NCBI GenBank assembly: GCA_021157895.1
Contig: JAGGVQ010000001.1
Coordinates: 1 to 51,771, forward strand
DNA from: Dehalococcoidia bacterium
GTDB taxonomy: Bacteria; Chloroflexota; Dehalococcoidia; GIF9; AB-539-J10
Direction: 5' to 3'
DNA: 51,771 nucleotides
In this document: positions 31,248-40,274 of the stretch, piece by piece
Layout: every line of letters starts with the position of its first letter
How positions within the stretch are numbered: the stretch's first letter is position 1
Position numbers and translations under genes: made by a program
The notes under the pieces: model-generated
Told to the model about the DNA's origin: nothing
The model's database searches: none
The model's input: only the letters and a program-made list of their open reading frames with translations

Positions 31248-32108
31248 ATGATAGTATCTGTCGCCAGTGGTAAAGGCGGTACCGGAAAGACACTAGTAGC
31301 CACCAGCCTAGCCCTTTCCTTAAGCGACCAGACAAAAGTCCAGTTGCTGGACTGCGATGTTGAGGAGCCAAATACTCACATATTCCTGGATATTAAGGAG
31401 GGGCAGAGCAGTCCTGCGTTGCTTCTTATCCCTCACATAGATGAGGATAAATGCACTCACTGCGGCGTATGTGCAGAGGTGTGTGCTTACAATGCCATAG
31501 CGGCGTTACCGAAAAAGGTGCTGGTATTTCCCGAGCTATGCCATGGATGTGGTGCCTGCTCTTATCTCTGCCCTGAGTCCGCCATCACCGAAGAAGGTAA
31601 GGAAATAGGGATAATAAGGCAGGGAAGCTCAAGGAACATCAGTCTGGTCGAAGGAGAACTAACCCTCGGCGAGGTAGCGGCTCCCACCGTGATCCGGGAG
31701 GTCAAGCGGCACATTGATACTGCTGGCGAAGTTATCATAGATGCTTCACCAGGAACTTCCTGTCCCGTGATCGAGGCAATCAAGGACAGCGACTTCTGCC
31801 TGCTGGTAACCGAACCTACCCCATTCGGACTCAATGATCTCTCTCTCGCGGTGGAAATGACAAGGAAGCTAGGTATCCCTGCTGGTGTTATCATAAACCG
31901 TGCGGGGGAGGGTGACCAGTTGATTGAACAATATTGCCAGGAACAAGACATACCAATTTTATTACGAATTCCCCTGGATAGAAACATAGCTGTGCTGTAC
32001 TCCAAAGGCATACCCCTGGTAGAGGGAATGCCTGACTGGCGGAGGAACTTCCTTCAGCTATTCCACAGGCTAAAAGAGATGCTACCAACCACCGAGGTAT
32101 CGCGATGA
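31248..32108 (+). CDS. MinD/Mrp-type P-loop ATPase with inserted 2[4Fe-4S] ferredoxin domain (first copy)
   Basis: 286 aa. The deviant Walker A GKGGTGKT lies at the N-terminus. A ferredoxin-like insertion follows (about residues 65-107) with two CxxCxxCxxxC sets (CTHCGVCAEVC, CHGCGACSYLC). SPGTSCPV, VTEPTPFG and VIINRAG belong to the ATPase core. This group (COG1149) is thought to act in iron-sulfur cluster handling, but the substrate is unknown. It overlaps the second copy by four bases (ATGA), indicating coupled translation and probably a heterodimer. Confidence 0.9.
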   Translation: MIVSVASGKGGTGKTLVATSLALSLSDQTKVQLLDCDVEEPNTHIFLDIKEGQSSPALLLIPHIDEDKCTHCGVCAEVCAYNAIAALPKKVLVFPELCHGCGACSYLCPESAITEEGKEIGIIRQGSSRNISLVEGELTLGEVAAPTVIREVKRHIDTAGEVIIDASPGTSCPVIEAIKDSDFCLLVTEPTPFGLNDLSLAVEMTRKLGIPAGVIINRAGEGDQLIEQYCQEQDIPILLRIPLDRNIAVLYSKGIPLVEGMPDWRRNFLQLFHRLKEMLPTTEVSR

Positions 32109-32989
32109 AAGAGCTAGTTATCATCAGTGGCAAGGGGGGAACAGGGAAAACAAGCATAGCAGCCTCGTTTGCCACACTGGCACAAAGAAAGCTGCTGGTA
32201 GATTGCGATGTCGATGCTGCTGATCTCCATCTCATCCTCAAACCACAGGTCAAGGAAAACAACGAGTTTTGGAGCGGACAAAGTGCGTTCATAGATAATG
32301 AAAAGTGCGTTCAGTGCGGACTCTGTGAGAAAGTATGTCGCTTCAATGCTATCACCAACAACTATGTGGTCGACCCTATCTCTTGCGAAGGCTGTGGGCT
32401 GTGTGCCCGTGTATGCCCCGTGGATGCCATCACCATGAAGGACAATATGCCCGGGCACTGGTTCGTTTCAGAGACGCGCTACGGGACTTTGGTGCACGCC
32501 AAGCTAGGCATTGCTGAGGACAATTCAGGAAAACTAGTTACACTGATAAGAACCAGGGCCAAAGCCATAGCCCAGGAACAAAACCTGGACTACATCATCA
32601 GTGATGGGCCCCCAGGCACAAGTTGTCCCGTTATCGCCTCTCTATCTGGAGCCGATGTAGCGTTGCTGGTAACAGAACCCACACTATCCGGCATCCATGA
32701 CCTCGAACGTGTCGCCAGCGTATGCCAGCACTTTGGCATCCCCGCACTGGTATGCATTAATAAATATGATATCAACGAGCAGAACACCGCAAAAATTGAA
32801 GGGTACTGTAATAGCAACAGTGTTAATATAGTAGCAAAAATCCCCTTCGACACCTCAATGATCCAGGCGCTGGAACATGAAATGCCGGTAGTAGAATTCT
32901 CAAATAGTACGGCAACCCAACATATCAGGACACTATGGCAAAACATAGTCCAGGCGTTGGATGACACCCGCACAGAGAAGCAATCCTGA
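32105..32989 (+). CDS. MinD/Mrp-type P-loop ATPase with inserted 2[4Fe-4S] ferredoxin domain (second copy)
   Basis: 294 aa paralogue of the upstream ATPase. It has GKGGTGKT at the N-terminus, CVQCGLCEKVC and CEGCGLCARVC ferredoxin motifs, PPGTSCPV and CINKYD. The two copies differ clearly in sequence, so this is an old duplication rather than a recent one. It is probably the partner subunit of the preceding protein. Three [Fe-S]-linked ATPases (with Mrp) now stand in a row. Confidence 0.9.
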   Translation: MKELVIISGKGGTGKTSIAASFATLAQRKLLVDCDVDAADLHLILKPQVKENNEFWSGQSAFIDNEKCVQCGLCEKVCRFNAITNNYVVDPISCEGCGLCARVCPVDAITMKDNMPGHWFVSETRYGTLVHAKLGIAEDNSGKLVTLIRTRAKAIAQEQNLDYIISDGPPGTSCPVIASLSGADVALLVTEPTLSGIHDLERVASVCQHFGIPALVCINKYDINEQNTAKIEGYCNSNSVNIVAKIPFDTSMIQALEHEMPVVEFSNSTATQHIRTLWQNIVQALDDTRTEKQS

Positions 32990-33032
32990 GTACCAGAAGA
33001 AAATAGAGATTCAGCACATAAGGAGAGAGAAA

Positions 33033-34040
33033 ATGCCAAGCAAACAGGAAGTAGAAGAAAGCCTCAGTCAAATATTTATCCCAGGAATAACGCGGAATCT
33101 CCTACAAATGAATTTGGTGCGAGATATAACTATCGATAATGGAAACGTAAAGATCTCTCTGGCAACAACCGCTGTGTCTGATAAAATACAGGATTGGTTA
33201 AAAGATAAAATAGCAGGGATGGTGAGCGATATCACCGATGTTCACGAGGTCACCACTGAGTTTGTTTCCTCCACTCCCAAGGAGCTTAACCAGATAGGAC
33301 GTATAATAGCAGTCATGAGTGGCAAGGGGGGGGTGGGCAAATCACTGGTAGCAGGATTATTGGCCGCAGATCTATCCCGAAGAGGAAACGATGTCGGTAT
33401 ACTCGATGCTGATATCACCGGACCCAGCATCCCCAAGATGTTCGGCTTAACTACTCGCCCCATCGGCAGCGATACAGGAATAATGCCCTTGCCTTCGACG
33501 CAGGGAATTGGAATCATGTCAATGAACCTGTTGTTACCCAGCGAAGACGAAGCAGTAATCTGGCGTGGCCCCCTCATGTCGAAAGCTATCACACAATTCT
33601 GGGAAGAGGTCCTCTGGGGCAAGCTTGACTACCTGATAATAGACCTCCCGCCAGGCACAGGAGATGCCGCACTCACCATCATGCAAACAGTGCCGCTCAA
33701 TGGCGTAGTTGAAGTTTTCACTTCCCAGGACCTGACAACAATGGTGGTGAGAAAAGCGATCAAGATGGCACAAAAAATGAACATCCGAGTGCTGGGCGTC
33801 ATTGAAAACATGAGTTACCTGCTCATACCAGAAACAGGTAAAAAGATAAACGTCTTCGGAAAAAGCAAGGGAGAGGAAATGGCTCAGGCATCAAACTCTC
33901 CCCTGTTGGGACAGATACCTATTGACCCCAAGGTTGCTGACCTGTGTGACCAGGGCAAAATTGAAAGCTATGAATCTGACGCCGTGTCCAGCATCGTGGC
34001 TAATATACTCACTGCACTGGACAAGAAAGGGAAAAACTAG
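33033..34040 (+). CDS. mrp: Mrp/NBP35 family iron-sulfur carrier ATPase
   Basis: 335 aa. The N-terminal MIP18/DUF59 domain (about residues 1-80) is joined to a P-loop ATPase with GKGGVGKS near residue 98, LDADITGPS and LPPGTGD. Mrp proteins bind a transient 4Fe-4S cluster and deliver it to apo-proteins, but the C-terminal CxxC of many members is not seen here. AAGGAGAGAGAAA precedes the ATG at 33033 and sets the start over a longer frame from 32961. Confidence 0.92.
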   Translation: MPSKQEVEESLSQIFIPGITRNLLQMNLVRDITIDNGNVKISLATTAVSDKIQDWLKDKIAGMVSDITDVHEVTTEFVSSTPKELNQIGRIIAVMSGKGGVGKSLVAGLLAADLSRRGNDVGILDADITGPSIPKMFGLTTRPIGSDTGIMPLPSTQGIGIMSMNLLLPSEDEAVIWRGPLMSKAITQFWEEVLWGKLDYLIIDLPPGTGDAALTIMQTVPLNGVVEVFTSQDLTTMVVRKAIKMAQKMNIRVLGVIENMSYLLIPETGKKINVFGKSKGEEMAQASNSPLLGQIPIDPKVADLCDQGKIESYESDAVSSIVANILTALDKKGKN

Positions 34041-34105
34041 TTCAGATCTGTCCATCCCAACCAACAATAACTTAATACGAAGTACTAGCGCAGCGGAAAA
34101 AGATA

Positions 34106-34966
34106 GTGAGAACATATCTGGATTGCATACCATGCTTCTTCAAGCAGGCTCTCATGTCAGCCAGGCTGGCTGGAGCCGATGAATCCACCCAGAAAAAGAT
34201 ACTGGACATGGTGGCTGCCGCGGTGCCTAGCTTTCCCCTATCTAACCCCCCCCCAGCGATGGGGAGGATTGTATACAGGCTAGTCAGAGAAGTCACCGGA
34301 AGCTATGACCCCTTCAAAGAAATAAAGGATAAATACAACAGGATGGCCCTTGACATCTACCCTGAGTTGAAAGAAAGGGTAGCCCAAACACCAGACAGGC
34401 TGCTCACAGCATTAAGGCTGGCTATAGCAGGCAACATCATTGACTTCGGGGTTGGCAAATCCTTTAACCTGGAAAAGGAGATAGACGAGGTATTTACCAG
34501 GGACTTCGCTATCTTTGACTATGAGAAATTCAAGCAGTCACTAAATAGCACAGACCAGATACTATATCTAGCCGATAATGCCGGAGAGGTAGTATTCGAC
34601 CGCATCCTAATCGAAGAGTTACATAAAGATGTTATCTACGCGGTAAGGGACAAGCCTGCCATAAATGATGCCCTGATAGAGGATGCCAATTTCTGTGGAA
34701 TAGATAAGCTAGCAAAGGTGGTCTCCAGTGGCTCCGATGCGCCAGGAACCATCTTGTCCTCGTGCTCCAATGAGTTTCTCAACTATTACCATCAGGCAAA
34801 GATGATTATCAGCAAGGGTCAGGGAAACCTCGAGGGTCTAATGGACAAGGATAACGCGCCCATCTTCTTCCTGCTGAAGATAAAATGCCAGATTATCGCC
34901 AATGTAGTCGGCTGTAGAGAAGGAGACATCGTGCTGAAGCATAACCATACGCAGGGCTCACGCTAG
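34106..34966 (+). CDS. DUF89 (ARMT1-like) damage-control phosphatase family protein
   Basis: 286 aa. Subfamily I members begin with the cysteine motif DCIPCFFKQA, seen here at residues 5-14, and have LYLADNAGEVVFDR with the metal-binding Asp-Asn of the phosphatase fold. These enzymes use Mn, Co or Ni to hydrolyse phosphometabolites, proposed to be house-cleaning. Start is GTG; the ribosome-binding site is weak. It ends the operon and overlaps the convergent SAM hydrolase gene by four bases. Confidence 0.85.
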   Translation: MRTYLDCIPCFFKQALMSARLAGADESTQKKILDMVAAAVPSFPLSNPPPAMGRIVYRLVREVTGSYDPFKEIKDKYNRMALDIYPELKERVAQTPDRLLTALRLAIAGNIIDFGVGKSFNLEKEIDEVFTRDFAIFDYEKFKQSLNSTDQILYLADNAGEVVFDRILIEELHKDVIYAVRDKPAINDALIEDANFCGIDKLAKVVSSGSDAPGTILSSCSNEFLNYYHQAKMIISKGQGNLEGLMDKDNAPIFFLLKIKCQIIANVVGCREGDIVLKHNHTQGSR

Positions 34967-35802
34967 GCTGTTGCCGTAACCCGTACCTCATCCCCTACGA
35001 TAGCTCCGGTGAAATCACTGGCGCGCCCATCCTTCAGGGCAATCTCCAGGTAGCCGTTGCTTCCCATGATAGCCATCAAACCCTCACCTTCCTCATAATA
35101 ACGATTTATCCCCTCGATCCTCAAGCCAGCTACCTCAATGACGACATCACTACGATACGCGACAGCCCCCCTGATATCAGTGATCAAGTTACCAAAGTGG
35201 TCAATATATACAACTTGGCCAATAACCTCCCCCGACTCATCCACACATGGTCTTGACACCGGAAAAACACGAACGGAGGAGACCTTCTCTCCAAACTCAT
35301 ACATGGATATTCCCAGCGATAGGCCGGCTGCCACTGGCGCAAAGATGTCCCTGCCATGGAATGTCGAACTCACAGGGTGCCGCCAGAAACGAGGGTCGGT
35401 GATAGCAACAGCCTCGATTCCCCCTCTCAAACTGACCTGATCAAAATGCTGGTAAGGATTGGATGCCGGCTCCTCCTTATGTGACAGGTCACTGATCACG
35501 TAGCTGAGAATTCCATTATTGGGAACAACAAAGAACGATGATTCGGCCCGCAGTATTATCCCCAGGCGTTCCCCGCCAACTCCAGGGTCCACAATAGCCA
35601 TATGAACAGCTTCTTTCGGAAAATAGTGATAGACCATATTGAGGACAAAGGCTGCCTGGGCAATATTATGGGGCTCGATGTCATGGGTCACATCAATAAT
35701 CCTGGCCTCAGGGTTGGTACTAATAATAACTCCCTTCATGGCAGCAACATAGATGTCTTTGCTGCCGAAATCTGTGGTCAGGGTTATGAGAGAATGCTTC
35801 AT
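34963..35802 (-). CDS. SAM hydrolase (DUF62 family, SAM hydroxide adenosyltransferase)
   Basis: 279 aa. The family (with fluorinase and chlorinase relatives) here most likely hydrolyses S-adenosylmethionine to adenosine and methionine. Motifs: LTTDFGSKDIYVAAMKG (N-terminal Asp), IVDPGVGG, VPNNGILSYV and, in the C-terminal domain, GQVVYIDHFGNLITDI. The ATG at 35802 comes seven bases after the secG stop; an upstream TTG at 35826 overlaps secG and is less likely. It is the last gene of gatB-secG-SAM hydrolase. Confidence 0.9.
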   Translation of the reverse strand: MKHSLITLTTDFGSKDIYVAAMKGVIISTNPEARIIDVTHDIEPHNIAQAAFVLNMVYHYFPKEAVHMAIVDPGVGGERLGIILRAESSFFVVPNNGILSYVISDLSHKEEPASNPYQHFDQVSLRGGIEAVAITDPRFWRHPVSSTFHGRDIFAPVAAGLSLGISMYEFGEKVSSVRVFPVSRPCVDESGEVIGQVVYIDHFGNLITDIRGAVAYRSDVVIEVAGLRIEGINRYYEEGEGLMAIMGSNGYLEIALKDGRASDFTGAIVGDEVRVTATA

Positions 35803-35809
35803 CGGATTA

Positions 35810-36028
35810 TCAAGAGAGCTTGACAATCAACACCGCGAGGATGACGAAGACAACCGCCAGCACAATGCTGAGATAAAACAATGTTCTCTCTATCCCCCGG
35901 CGAGTACGATAGACAGAATCCGCCTGTCCGAAAATGCTTCCCAATCCTCCCCCGCGGAGTTGCATCAGAATAGTAACAATCAGTGCAATAGATACCAGTA
36001 TCTGAGTAATAAGTAGATAAGTAGGCAA
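35810..36028 (-). CDS. secG: Preprotein translocase subunit SecG
   Basis: 72 aa. Two membrane helices (residues about 2-22 and 49-70) flank the conserved cytoplasmic loop MQLRGGGLGSIFG. SecG assists SecYE in protein export. The start is TTG at 36028, with GGAGGGAGAATAAA just before it, and lies one base after the gatB stop. A longer frame from 36055 lies inside gatB. Confidence 0.9.
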   Translation of the reverse strand: MPTYLLITQILVSIALIVTILMQLRGGGLGSIFGQADSVYRTRRGIERTLFYLSIVLAVVFVILAVLIVKLS

Positions 36029-36029
36029 T

Positions 36030-37469
36030 TTATTCTCCCTCCATCTCCCGTGCAAGAATTTCCTGGACCACAGCAGGATTAGCTCTACCCCTGGTAGCTT
36101 TCATCACCTGCCCGGTCATAAACTTCAATGCCTGATGCTTCCCGGACTTATAGTCGGCAACAACGCTAGGGTTGTTGGCTATCACCTGTGTTACCACGTC
36201 CAGCAATTGTGCTTCATCGCTAAGCTGGCTGAGCTTCTTCTGTTCCACGATATCGCGAGCTTCCTGTCCACTGCGGAACATCTCCTCCAACACCACCTTA
36301 GCCGCTGGCCCTCCAATAACGCCATTATCCAGCAGATCCAGCAGTCCCAGTAAGTGCCGTGGCCGCACCCTGGCATCGGCAATATCAATGCCATCCAGGT
36401 TTAGCAGGCGGCTGAAATCACCCAAAATCCAATTACTTAACTCCTTCGCCTTCCCCTTATCAGTCAGCTTGAGGCACTCGTCAAAGTAATCTGCCAGCGT
36501 CTTGGATCCAGTGAGTACGCTGGCATCATATAAAGACAAACCAAACTGGTTCATGAAACGATCTCTGCGCGCTTCAGGTAATTCCGGCAGATGGCTTCTG
36601 ATATCATCCAGCCATTTCTCATCCAGCATCAACGGTGGCAGGTCCGGCTCAGGGAAATAGCGATAGTCATCAGCATCTTCCTTACTTCTTTGCCCCACTG
36701 TTCTCCCCTTCTCCTCCAACCATCCCCTCGTCTCCTGCACCAGCTTGCCTCCCTCCTCCAACACCCCCACCTGTCGCTGAGCCTCATACTGCAACGCCTG
36801 GTACACCGCTTTGAAACTATTCAGATTCTTTAGTTCTGACTTGGGAAAAAGTTTCTTGCACCCCCGGGGACGAACGCTGATATTGGCATCACACCGAAAG
36901 CTTCCCTCCTCCATATTTCCCGTGGAGACCCCCAAGTAGCGCACGATGTTCCTCAGCTTGACAAGATAGTCTCGAGCATCTTCAGGAGAGCTTATCTCCG
37001 GCTCACTAACCATCTCCATCAAAGGAATCCCGGCACGATTGACATCAACCAAGCTATACCCTTCCCCATGCCAAAGCTTAGCCACATCCTCTTCTAAGTG
37101 CACCCTGGTAAGATTAATTCTCTTCTTGGTACCGTCATCCCCATCGATGTTCACCCAGCCCCCCATCCCTATAGGGGCATCATACTGCGAGATCTGATAG
37201 CCCTTCATCAAGTCAGGATAACAATAATTCTTGCGGTCAAACTTAGTATAGCGCGATATAGTGCTATTTAAGGCCATAGCAGTCATTATTGTATATTCTA
37301 CTGCCTTCTTGTTGATAACCGGCAGGGAACCGGGCATGCCCAAACAAACAGGACAAACATGGGTGTTAGGAGGAGCATCCCTGTAGTCAGCGCTGCAGGA
37401 GCAAAACATCTTACTCTCTGTCGCCAGCTGAGCATGCACCTCCAGACCGATAGCAACTTCGTAATCCAT
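36030..37469 (-). CDS. gatB: Aspartyl/glutamyl-tRNA amidotransferase subunit B
   Basis: 479 aa. It amidates misacylated Glu-tRNA(Gln) or Asp-tRNA(Asn) with subunits A and C, which are not in the window. Motifs: EVHAQLAT at the start, CPVCLGMPGSLPVINKKAVE, KNYCYPDLMKGYQISQYD, NRAGIPLMEMVSEPE and the GatB/YqeY C-terminal domain with GQVMKATRGRANP. Upstream is a TTGTCT-N17-TATACT promoter only ten bases from the ATG; no ribosome-binding site is seen, so the mRNA has almost no leader. Confidence 0.95.
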   Translation of the reverse strand: MDYEVAIGLEVHAQLATESKMFCSCSADYRDAPPNTHVCPVCLGMPGSLPVINKKAVEYTIMTAMALNSTISRYTKFDRKNYCYPDLMKGYQISQYDAPIGMGGWVNIDGDDGTKKRINLTRVHLEEDVAKLWHGEGYSLVDVNRAGIPLMEMVSEPEISSPEDARDYLVKLRNIVRYLGVSTGNMEEGSFRCDANISVRPRGCKKLFPKSELKNLNSFKAVYQALQYEAQRQVGVLEEGGKLVQETRGWLEEKGRTVGQRSKEDADDYRYFPEPDLPPLMLDEKWLDDIRSHLPELPEARRDRFMNQFGLSLYDASVLTGSKTLADYFDECLKLTDKGKAKELSNWILGDFSRLLNLDGIDIADARVRPRHLLGLLDLLDNGVIGGPAAKVVLEEMFRSGQEARDIVEQKKLSQLSDEAQLLDVVTQVIANNPSVVADYKSGKHQALKFMTGQVMKATRGRANPAVVQEILAREMEGE

Positions 37470-37479
37470 AACTCAAGGT

Positions 37480-37508
37480 AGTATAGCAACCACGCCGAAT
37501 CGAGACAA
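37480..37508 (-). promoter_or_regulatory. Promoter of gatB-secG operon, very short leader
   Basis: On the minus strand TTGTCT (37508-37503) and TATACT (37485-37480) are 17 bases apart; the ATG is ten bases past the -10 box. Confidence 0.6.
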
Positions 37509-37556
37509 GAATATCAGCTTGCCCCAAATTCCCAGGGTTGCTATCATTGAACTTAT

Positions 37557-37632
37557 GGGGATATAGCTCAGTTGGGAGAGCGCTGCGTTCGCATCGCAGA
37601 GGTTGGGGGTTCGAATCCCCCTATCTCCACCA
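37557..37632 (+). tRNA. tRNA-Ala (anticodon CGC)
   Basis: Acceptor GGGGATA pairs with TATCTCC (one G-T pair). The anticodon stem CTGCG/CGCAG encloses TTCGCAT with anticodon CGC; the T arm is GGGGGTTCGAATCCCCC and CCA is encoded. It stands alone between convergent and divergent genes. Confidence 0.95.
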
Positions 37633-37704
37633 CTTGCAATAACTCCCAAACCTTCAGCGCTGGCTGCGATAATAGCGAAAGGCACATTGACTCATGCAAT
37701 TCTC

Positions 37705-38238
37705 CTAGCCTATTTCGCCCAATAATTCAGACAACTTATCATTCGTTTTTTCTAAATCCTGAACCTCTTGCAATATGCTATTATAAAATGCTTTTTGCTT
37801 CGCCCCATTCGCACGCTCTCTCCATTTCATAAACTTCTCAGCATATTGTTTGTTATGGTCAGTCCAAGAGGTTAAGAGCACCTTAAGCCTGCCTTCTTCA
37901 TCAGTAGGGAACCTCCGAATGATACTATCAACCATAGCCCGGATTGTATTCTCGGGAACTGCGCCCAGGATCTCATCAACCTGCTGCCCGTCAACAAAGA
38001 ACTTCTGCATCGGTATGCTCATAATCTGATATTTCATTGCTGTCTGTTGGTTTTCATCCACATTAATCTTGCAAAACTTGAATTGGCCATCGTATTGCTC
38101 CGACAGCTTGTCATATATGGGTGAGACCATCCTGCACGGACCACACCAGGGCGCCCAGAAATCAATCTCTGTGGGCAGGTCCGACCTAAGAACCTCCTCA
38201 TCAAAATTTTGATCTGTAACTTCTATTACCTTGCTCAT
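37705..38238 (-). CDS. trx: Thioredoxin with C-terminal helical extension
   Basis: 177 aa. The first ~105 residues are a thioredoxin with active site W31-C32-G33-P34-C35, and SIPMQKFF in place of the usual cis-Pro segment (IPT). The remaining ~70 residues, about residues 108-177, are charged and helical, ending in a short coiled-coil-like stretch, and are absent from classical thioredoxin. AGAAGGAGAAAT precedes the ATG at 38238. Its likely reductase is encoded just upstream. Confidence 0.9.
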   Translation of the reverse strand: MSKVIEVTDQNFDEEVLRSDLPTEIDFWAPWCGPCRMVSPIYDKLSEQYDGQFKFCKINVDENQQTAMKYQIMSIPMQKFFVDGQQVDEILGAVPENTIRAMVDSIIRRFPTDEEGRLKVLLTSWTDHNKQYAEKFMKWRERANGAKQKAFYNSILQEVQDLEKTNDKLSELLGEIG

Positions 38239-38299
38239 ATTTCTCCTTCTATTCAATTTTAATTGCCCAAACGGCATTATTTTCTTTAATCCCGCTGAT

Positions 38300-39217
38300 T
38301 TATCTTGTCCCTTGAAGATACTCAAAGGCAGACATGGCAGCAGTGACACCATCACCTACAGCAGTGGCAACCTGGCGTGCTGAGTTCTTGCGCACATCTC
38401 CGGCAGCAAAGATACCATCAACCGAAGTGGCCATCGTCTCATCAGTGATAACATAGCCAGCATCGTCGAGTTCCAGAATGCTGGAAAAAATCTGACTATT
38501 GGGCGTGAGCCCTACTGCAACAAAAGCACCATCCACTTTTAAGATAGAATCCCGTCCTGTTTTCACATTGTGCAGTTTGAGGCCACTCACCATTTTCTCT
38601 CCTAAGACCTCCTCTACTACAGTACTCCAGATGAACTCTAACCTGGGGTGATCAAAAGCTCGTTGCTGGAGGACTTTCCCTGCCCGAAGCTGGTCTCGCC
38701 GATGTATTACATAGACTTTCTTAGCATATCGAGTTAATTCCAGGGCATCAGTGATGGCGGTATCACCTCCCCCAACTACCGCTACTTCCCGGTCACGAAA
38801 GAAAAAGCCATCACAGGTGGCACAGTAGGAAACCCCGTGCCCTGATAGTCTCTCCTCTCCAGTGACCCCTAGTTTGCGATACTCTGAGCCAGTGGCGATT
38901 ATTACAGCTGAAGTCTCAAAATCACCTTCAGTCGTAGAGACATTGTAGAGATCTCCCGGAGCAAGCCCTGTAACATCAGCAGTTACAACCTCCAATCCAT
39001 ACCTATCTGCCTGTTGGCGCATGAGCGAACCAAGCTCTGCCCCAGAGATACCTTCAGGAAAACCGGGGTAATTCTCTACCAGCGCAGCATTCATTATCTG
39101 GCCTCCCGTCGCTCCACGCTCGACCAGCAAACTCTTAAAGCCTCCACGCGAGGCGTAGAGCCCTGCAGTAAGCCCCGCAGCACCACCACCAATGATAATT
39201 ACTTCATATTGTGTCAT
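38300..39217 (-). CDS. trxB: Thioredoxin reductase
   Basis: 305 aa, FAD- and NADPH-dependent. FAD loop GGGAAGLTAG near the N-terminus, redox motif C-A-T-C (SYCATCDGFF, about residues 134-143), NADPH loop VGGGDTA, and the C-terminal FAD motif GIFAAGDVRKNSARQ. The start ATG overlaps the stop of the GroES gene. It follows GroES and precedes thioredoxin, so electrons can pass to the neighbouring gene product. Confidence 0.95.
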   Translation of the reverse strand: MTQYEVIIIGGGAAGLTAGLYASRGGFKSLLVERGATGGQIMNAALVENYPGFPEGISGAELGSLMRQQADRYGLEVVTADVTGLAPGDLYNVSTTEGDFETSAVIIATGSEYRKLGVTGEERLSGHGVSYCATCDGFFFRDREVAVVGGGDTAITDALELTRYAKKVYVIHRRDQLRAGKVLQQRAFDHPRLEFIWSTVVEEVLGEKMVSGLKLHNVKTGRDSILKVDGAFVAVGLTPNSQIFSSILELDDAGYVITDETMATSVDGIFAAGDVRKNSARQVATAVGDGVTAAMSAFEYLQGTR

Positions 39218-39489
39218 TACCTAATCACAGCGAGAATATCACTTCTGGAGACAATTAAATATTTTTTATCTTCAAATTCAATTTCATCCCCAGTAAACTT
39301 AGCATAAACTATCGTATCTCCTACCTTAACCTTCTCGGCAAGTTCCTCATCGTTTCCAACCCCTACAACCTTGCCTGACCTTGGCTTCTCCTTGGCGGTA
39401 TCAGGAAGGACCAACCCACTTTTAGTTTGCCTCTCAGTAGTCTCCTCTGGCTCAACCAAGACCCGGTCTTCAAATGGCTCAATCTTCAT
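39217..39489 (-). CDS. GroES-family co-chaperonin
   Basis: 90 aa, short GroES length. The opening KIEPFEDRVLVEPEE is the conserved roof and first strand; KSGLVLPDTAKEKPRSGKVVGVG is the mobile loop region, and VGDTIVYAKFTGDEIEF with ILAVIR completes the domain. AAGGAGGTTTTTAAAG precedes the ATG. No groEL is adjacent; the gene is inside the thiol-redox operon and overlaps trxB. Whether it serves a general chaperonin elsewhere or a specialised partner is not known. Confidence 0.85.
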   Translation of the reverse strand: MKIEPFEDRVLVEPEETTERQTKSGLVLPDTAKEKPRSGKVVGVGNDEELAEKVKVGDTIVYAKFTGDEIEFEDKKYLIVSRSDILAVIR

Positions 39490-39514
39490 CTTTAAAAACC
39501 TCCTTTCTTATTTA

Positions 39515-39763
39515 TTATTTGATGCCCAGTAATTTATCTATCTTCGCCTTATCAAACCCCACAATAGGGTGGTTGTTAATCAGAGCAACAGGGACCCCCA
39601 TTATATTTCTACGTTTCAACTCTCGGGCTCCTTCAGGATCCTTTTCTACATTTACATCCCTGAATCTAAATTTCTTTTCCCTCAAATATTGTTTGACTCT
39701 ATTACACCAAGGACATGAAGATGTCGTAAAAATTATTATCCTCGGCCGAGTAGAAGTAAGCAT
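39515..39763 (-). CDS. Glutaredoxin-like/NrdH-type thiol-redox protein
   Basis: 82 aa. Redox motif C17-P-W-C20 in a thioredoxin fold, GVPVALINNHPIVGFD with cis-Pro and the closing helix. CPWC and the small size resemble NrdH or bacterial glutaredoxin; without glutathione-binding residues confirmed, it may accept electrons from the thioredoxin reductase encoded downstream. AAAAAGGAGGTATCT precedes the ATG. Confidence 0.88.
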   Translation of the reverse strand: MLTSTRPRIIIFTTSSCPWCNRVKQYLREKKFRFRDVNVEKDPEGARELKRRNIMGVPVALINNHPIVGFDKAKIDKLLGIK

Positions 39764-39822
39764 AGATACCTCCTTTTTCTTCTGGCTTGCGAGTCCGATG
39801 ATTTGAGGAACATCCCTTCGTT

Positions 39823-40263
39823 TTAGGCCACCTTAGAAGAGGGCTTCTCTTCTTTCTTACAATCATGACAGTAGCCCTCCAGACACAACTCAACCCTTGT
39901 GACAGCAAAGTCATTTTTGCGCCGTATCTCTGCCACCAATCTGTGAATCAGGGGGCTCCCAAACTCAATAACATGCCCGCAGCCACGGCATACTAAATGA
40001 TAATGCTCTCCCGAACGCTTCATTTCATAGCAACAAGAGCGGGTATGACCGAAATGCCTTTCGTTTATTAACTCTTGCTCCTTAAAGAAACGCAAATTGC
40101 GGTAGACCGTGGCAAGACTAATACTGGCATCTCTCTCACTGGCTCGGCGATATAGCTCCTTAGCATCTAAAAGGCCTTTAGCCTCTCGGATAACACTCAA
40201 GAGGAGCTTTCTCTGCGATGTTGCTGGTCGAATATTTGCTGTGCGCATGCAACTGATTCGCAT
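39823..40263 (-). CDS. Fur/PerR-family transcriptional regulator
   Basis: 146 aa. The winged-helix N-terminus (LATVYRNLRFFKEQELI) is followed by the dimer domain with HYHLVCRGCGHVIEF, whose His and Cys pair form regulatory and structural zinc sites, and a second pair CLEGYCHDC. It resembles PerR or Fur rather than Zur, but I cannot tell which metal it senses. It is the first gene of the thiol-redox operon, so oxidative or iron control of that operon is likely. Near-consensus promoter at 40275-40303; almost no leader. Confidence 0.9.
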   Translation of the reverse strand: MRISCMRTANIRPATSQRKLLLSVIREAKGLLDAKELYRRASERDASISLATVYRNLRFFKEQELINERHFGHTRSCCYEMKRSGEHYHLVCRGCGHVIEFGSPLIHRLVAEIRRKNDFAVTRVELCLEGYCHDCKKEEKPSSKVA

Positions 40264-40274
40264 TTCAAACGACC

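Noticed and set aside
37473-37685. Minus-strand frame of 70 codons
   Set aside because: It overlaps tRNA-Ala and the gatB promoter.
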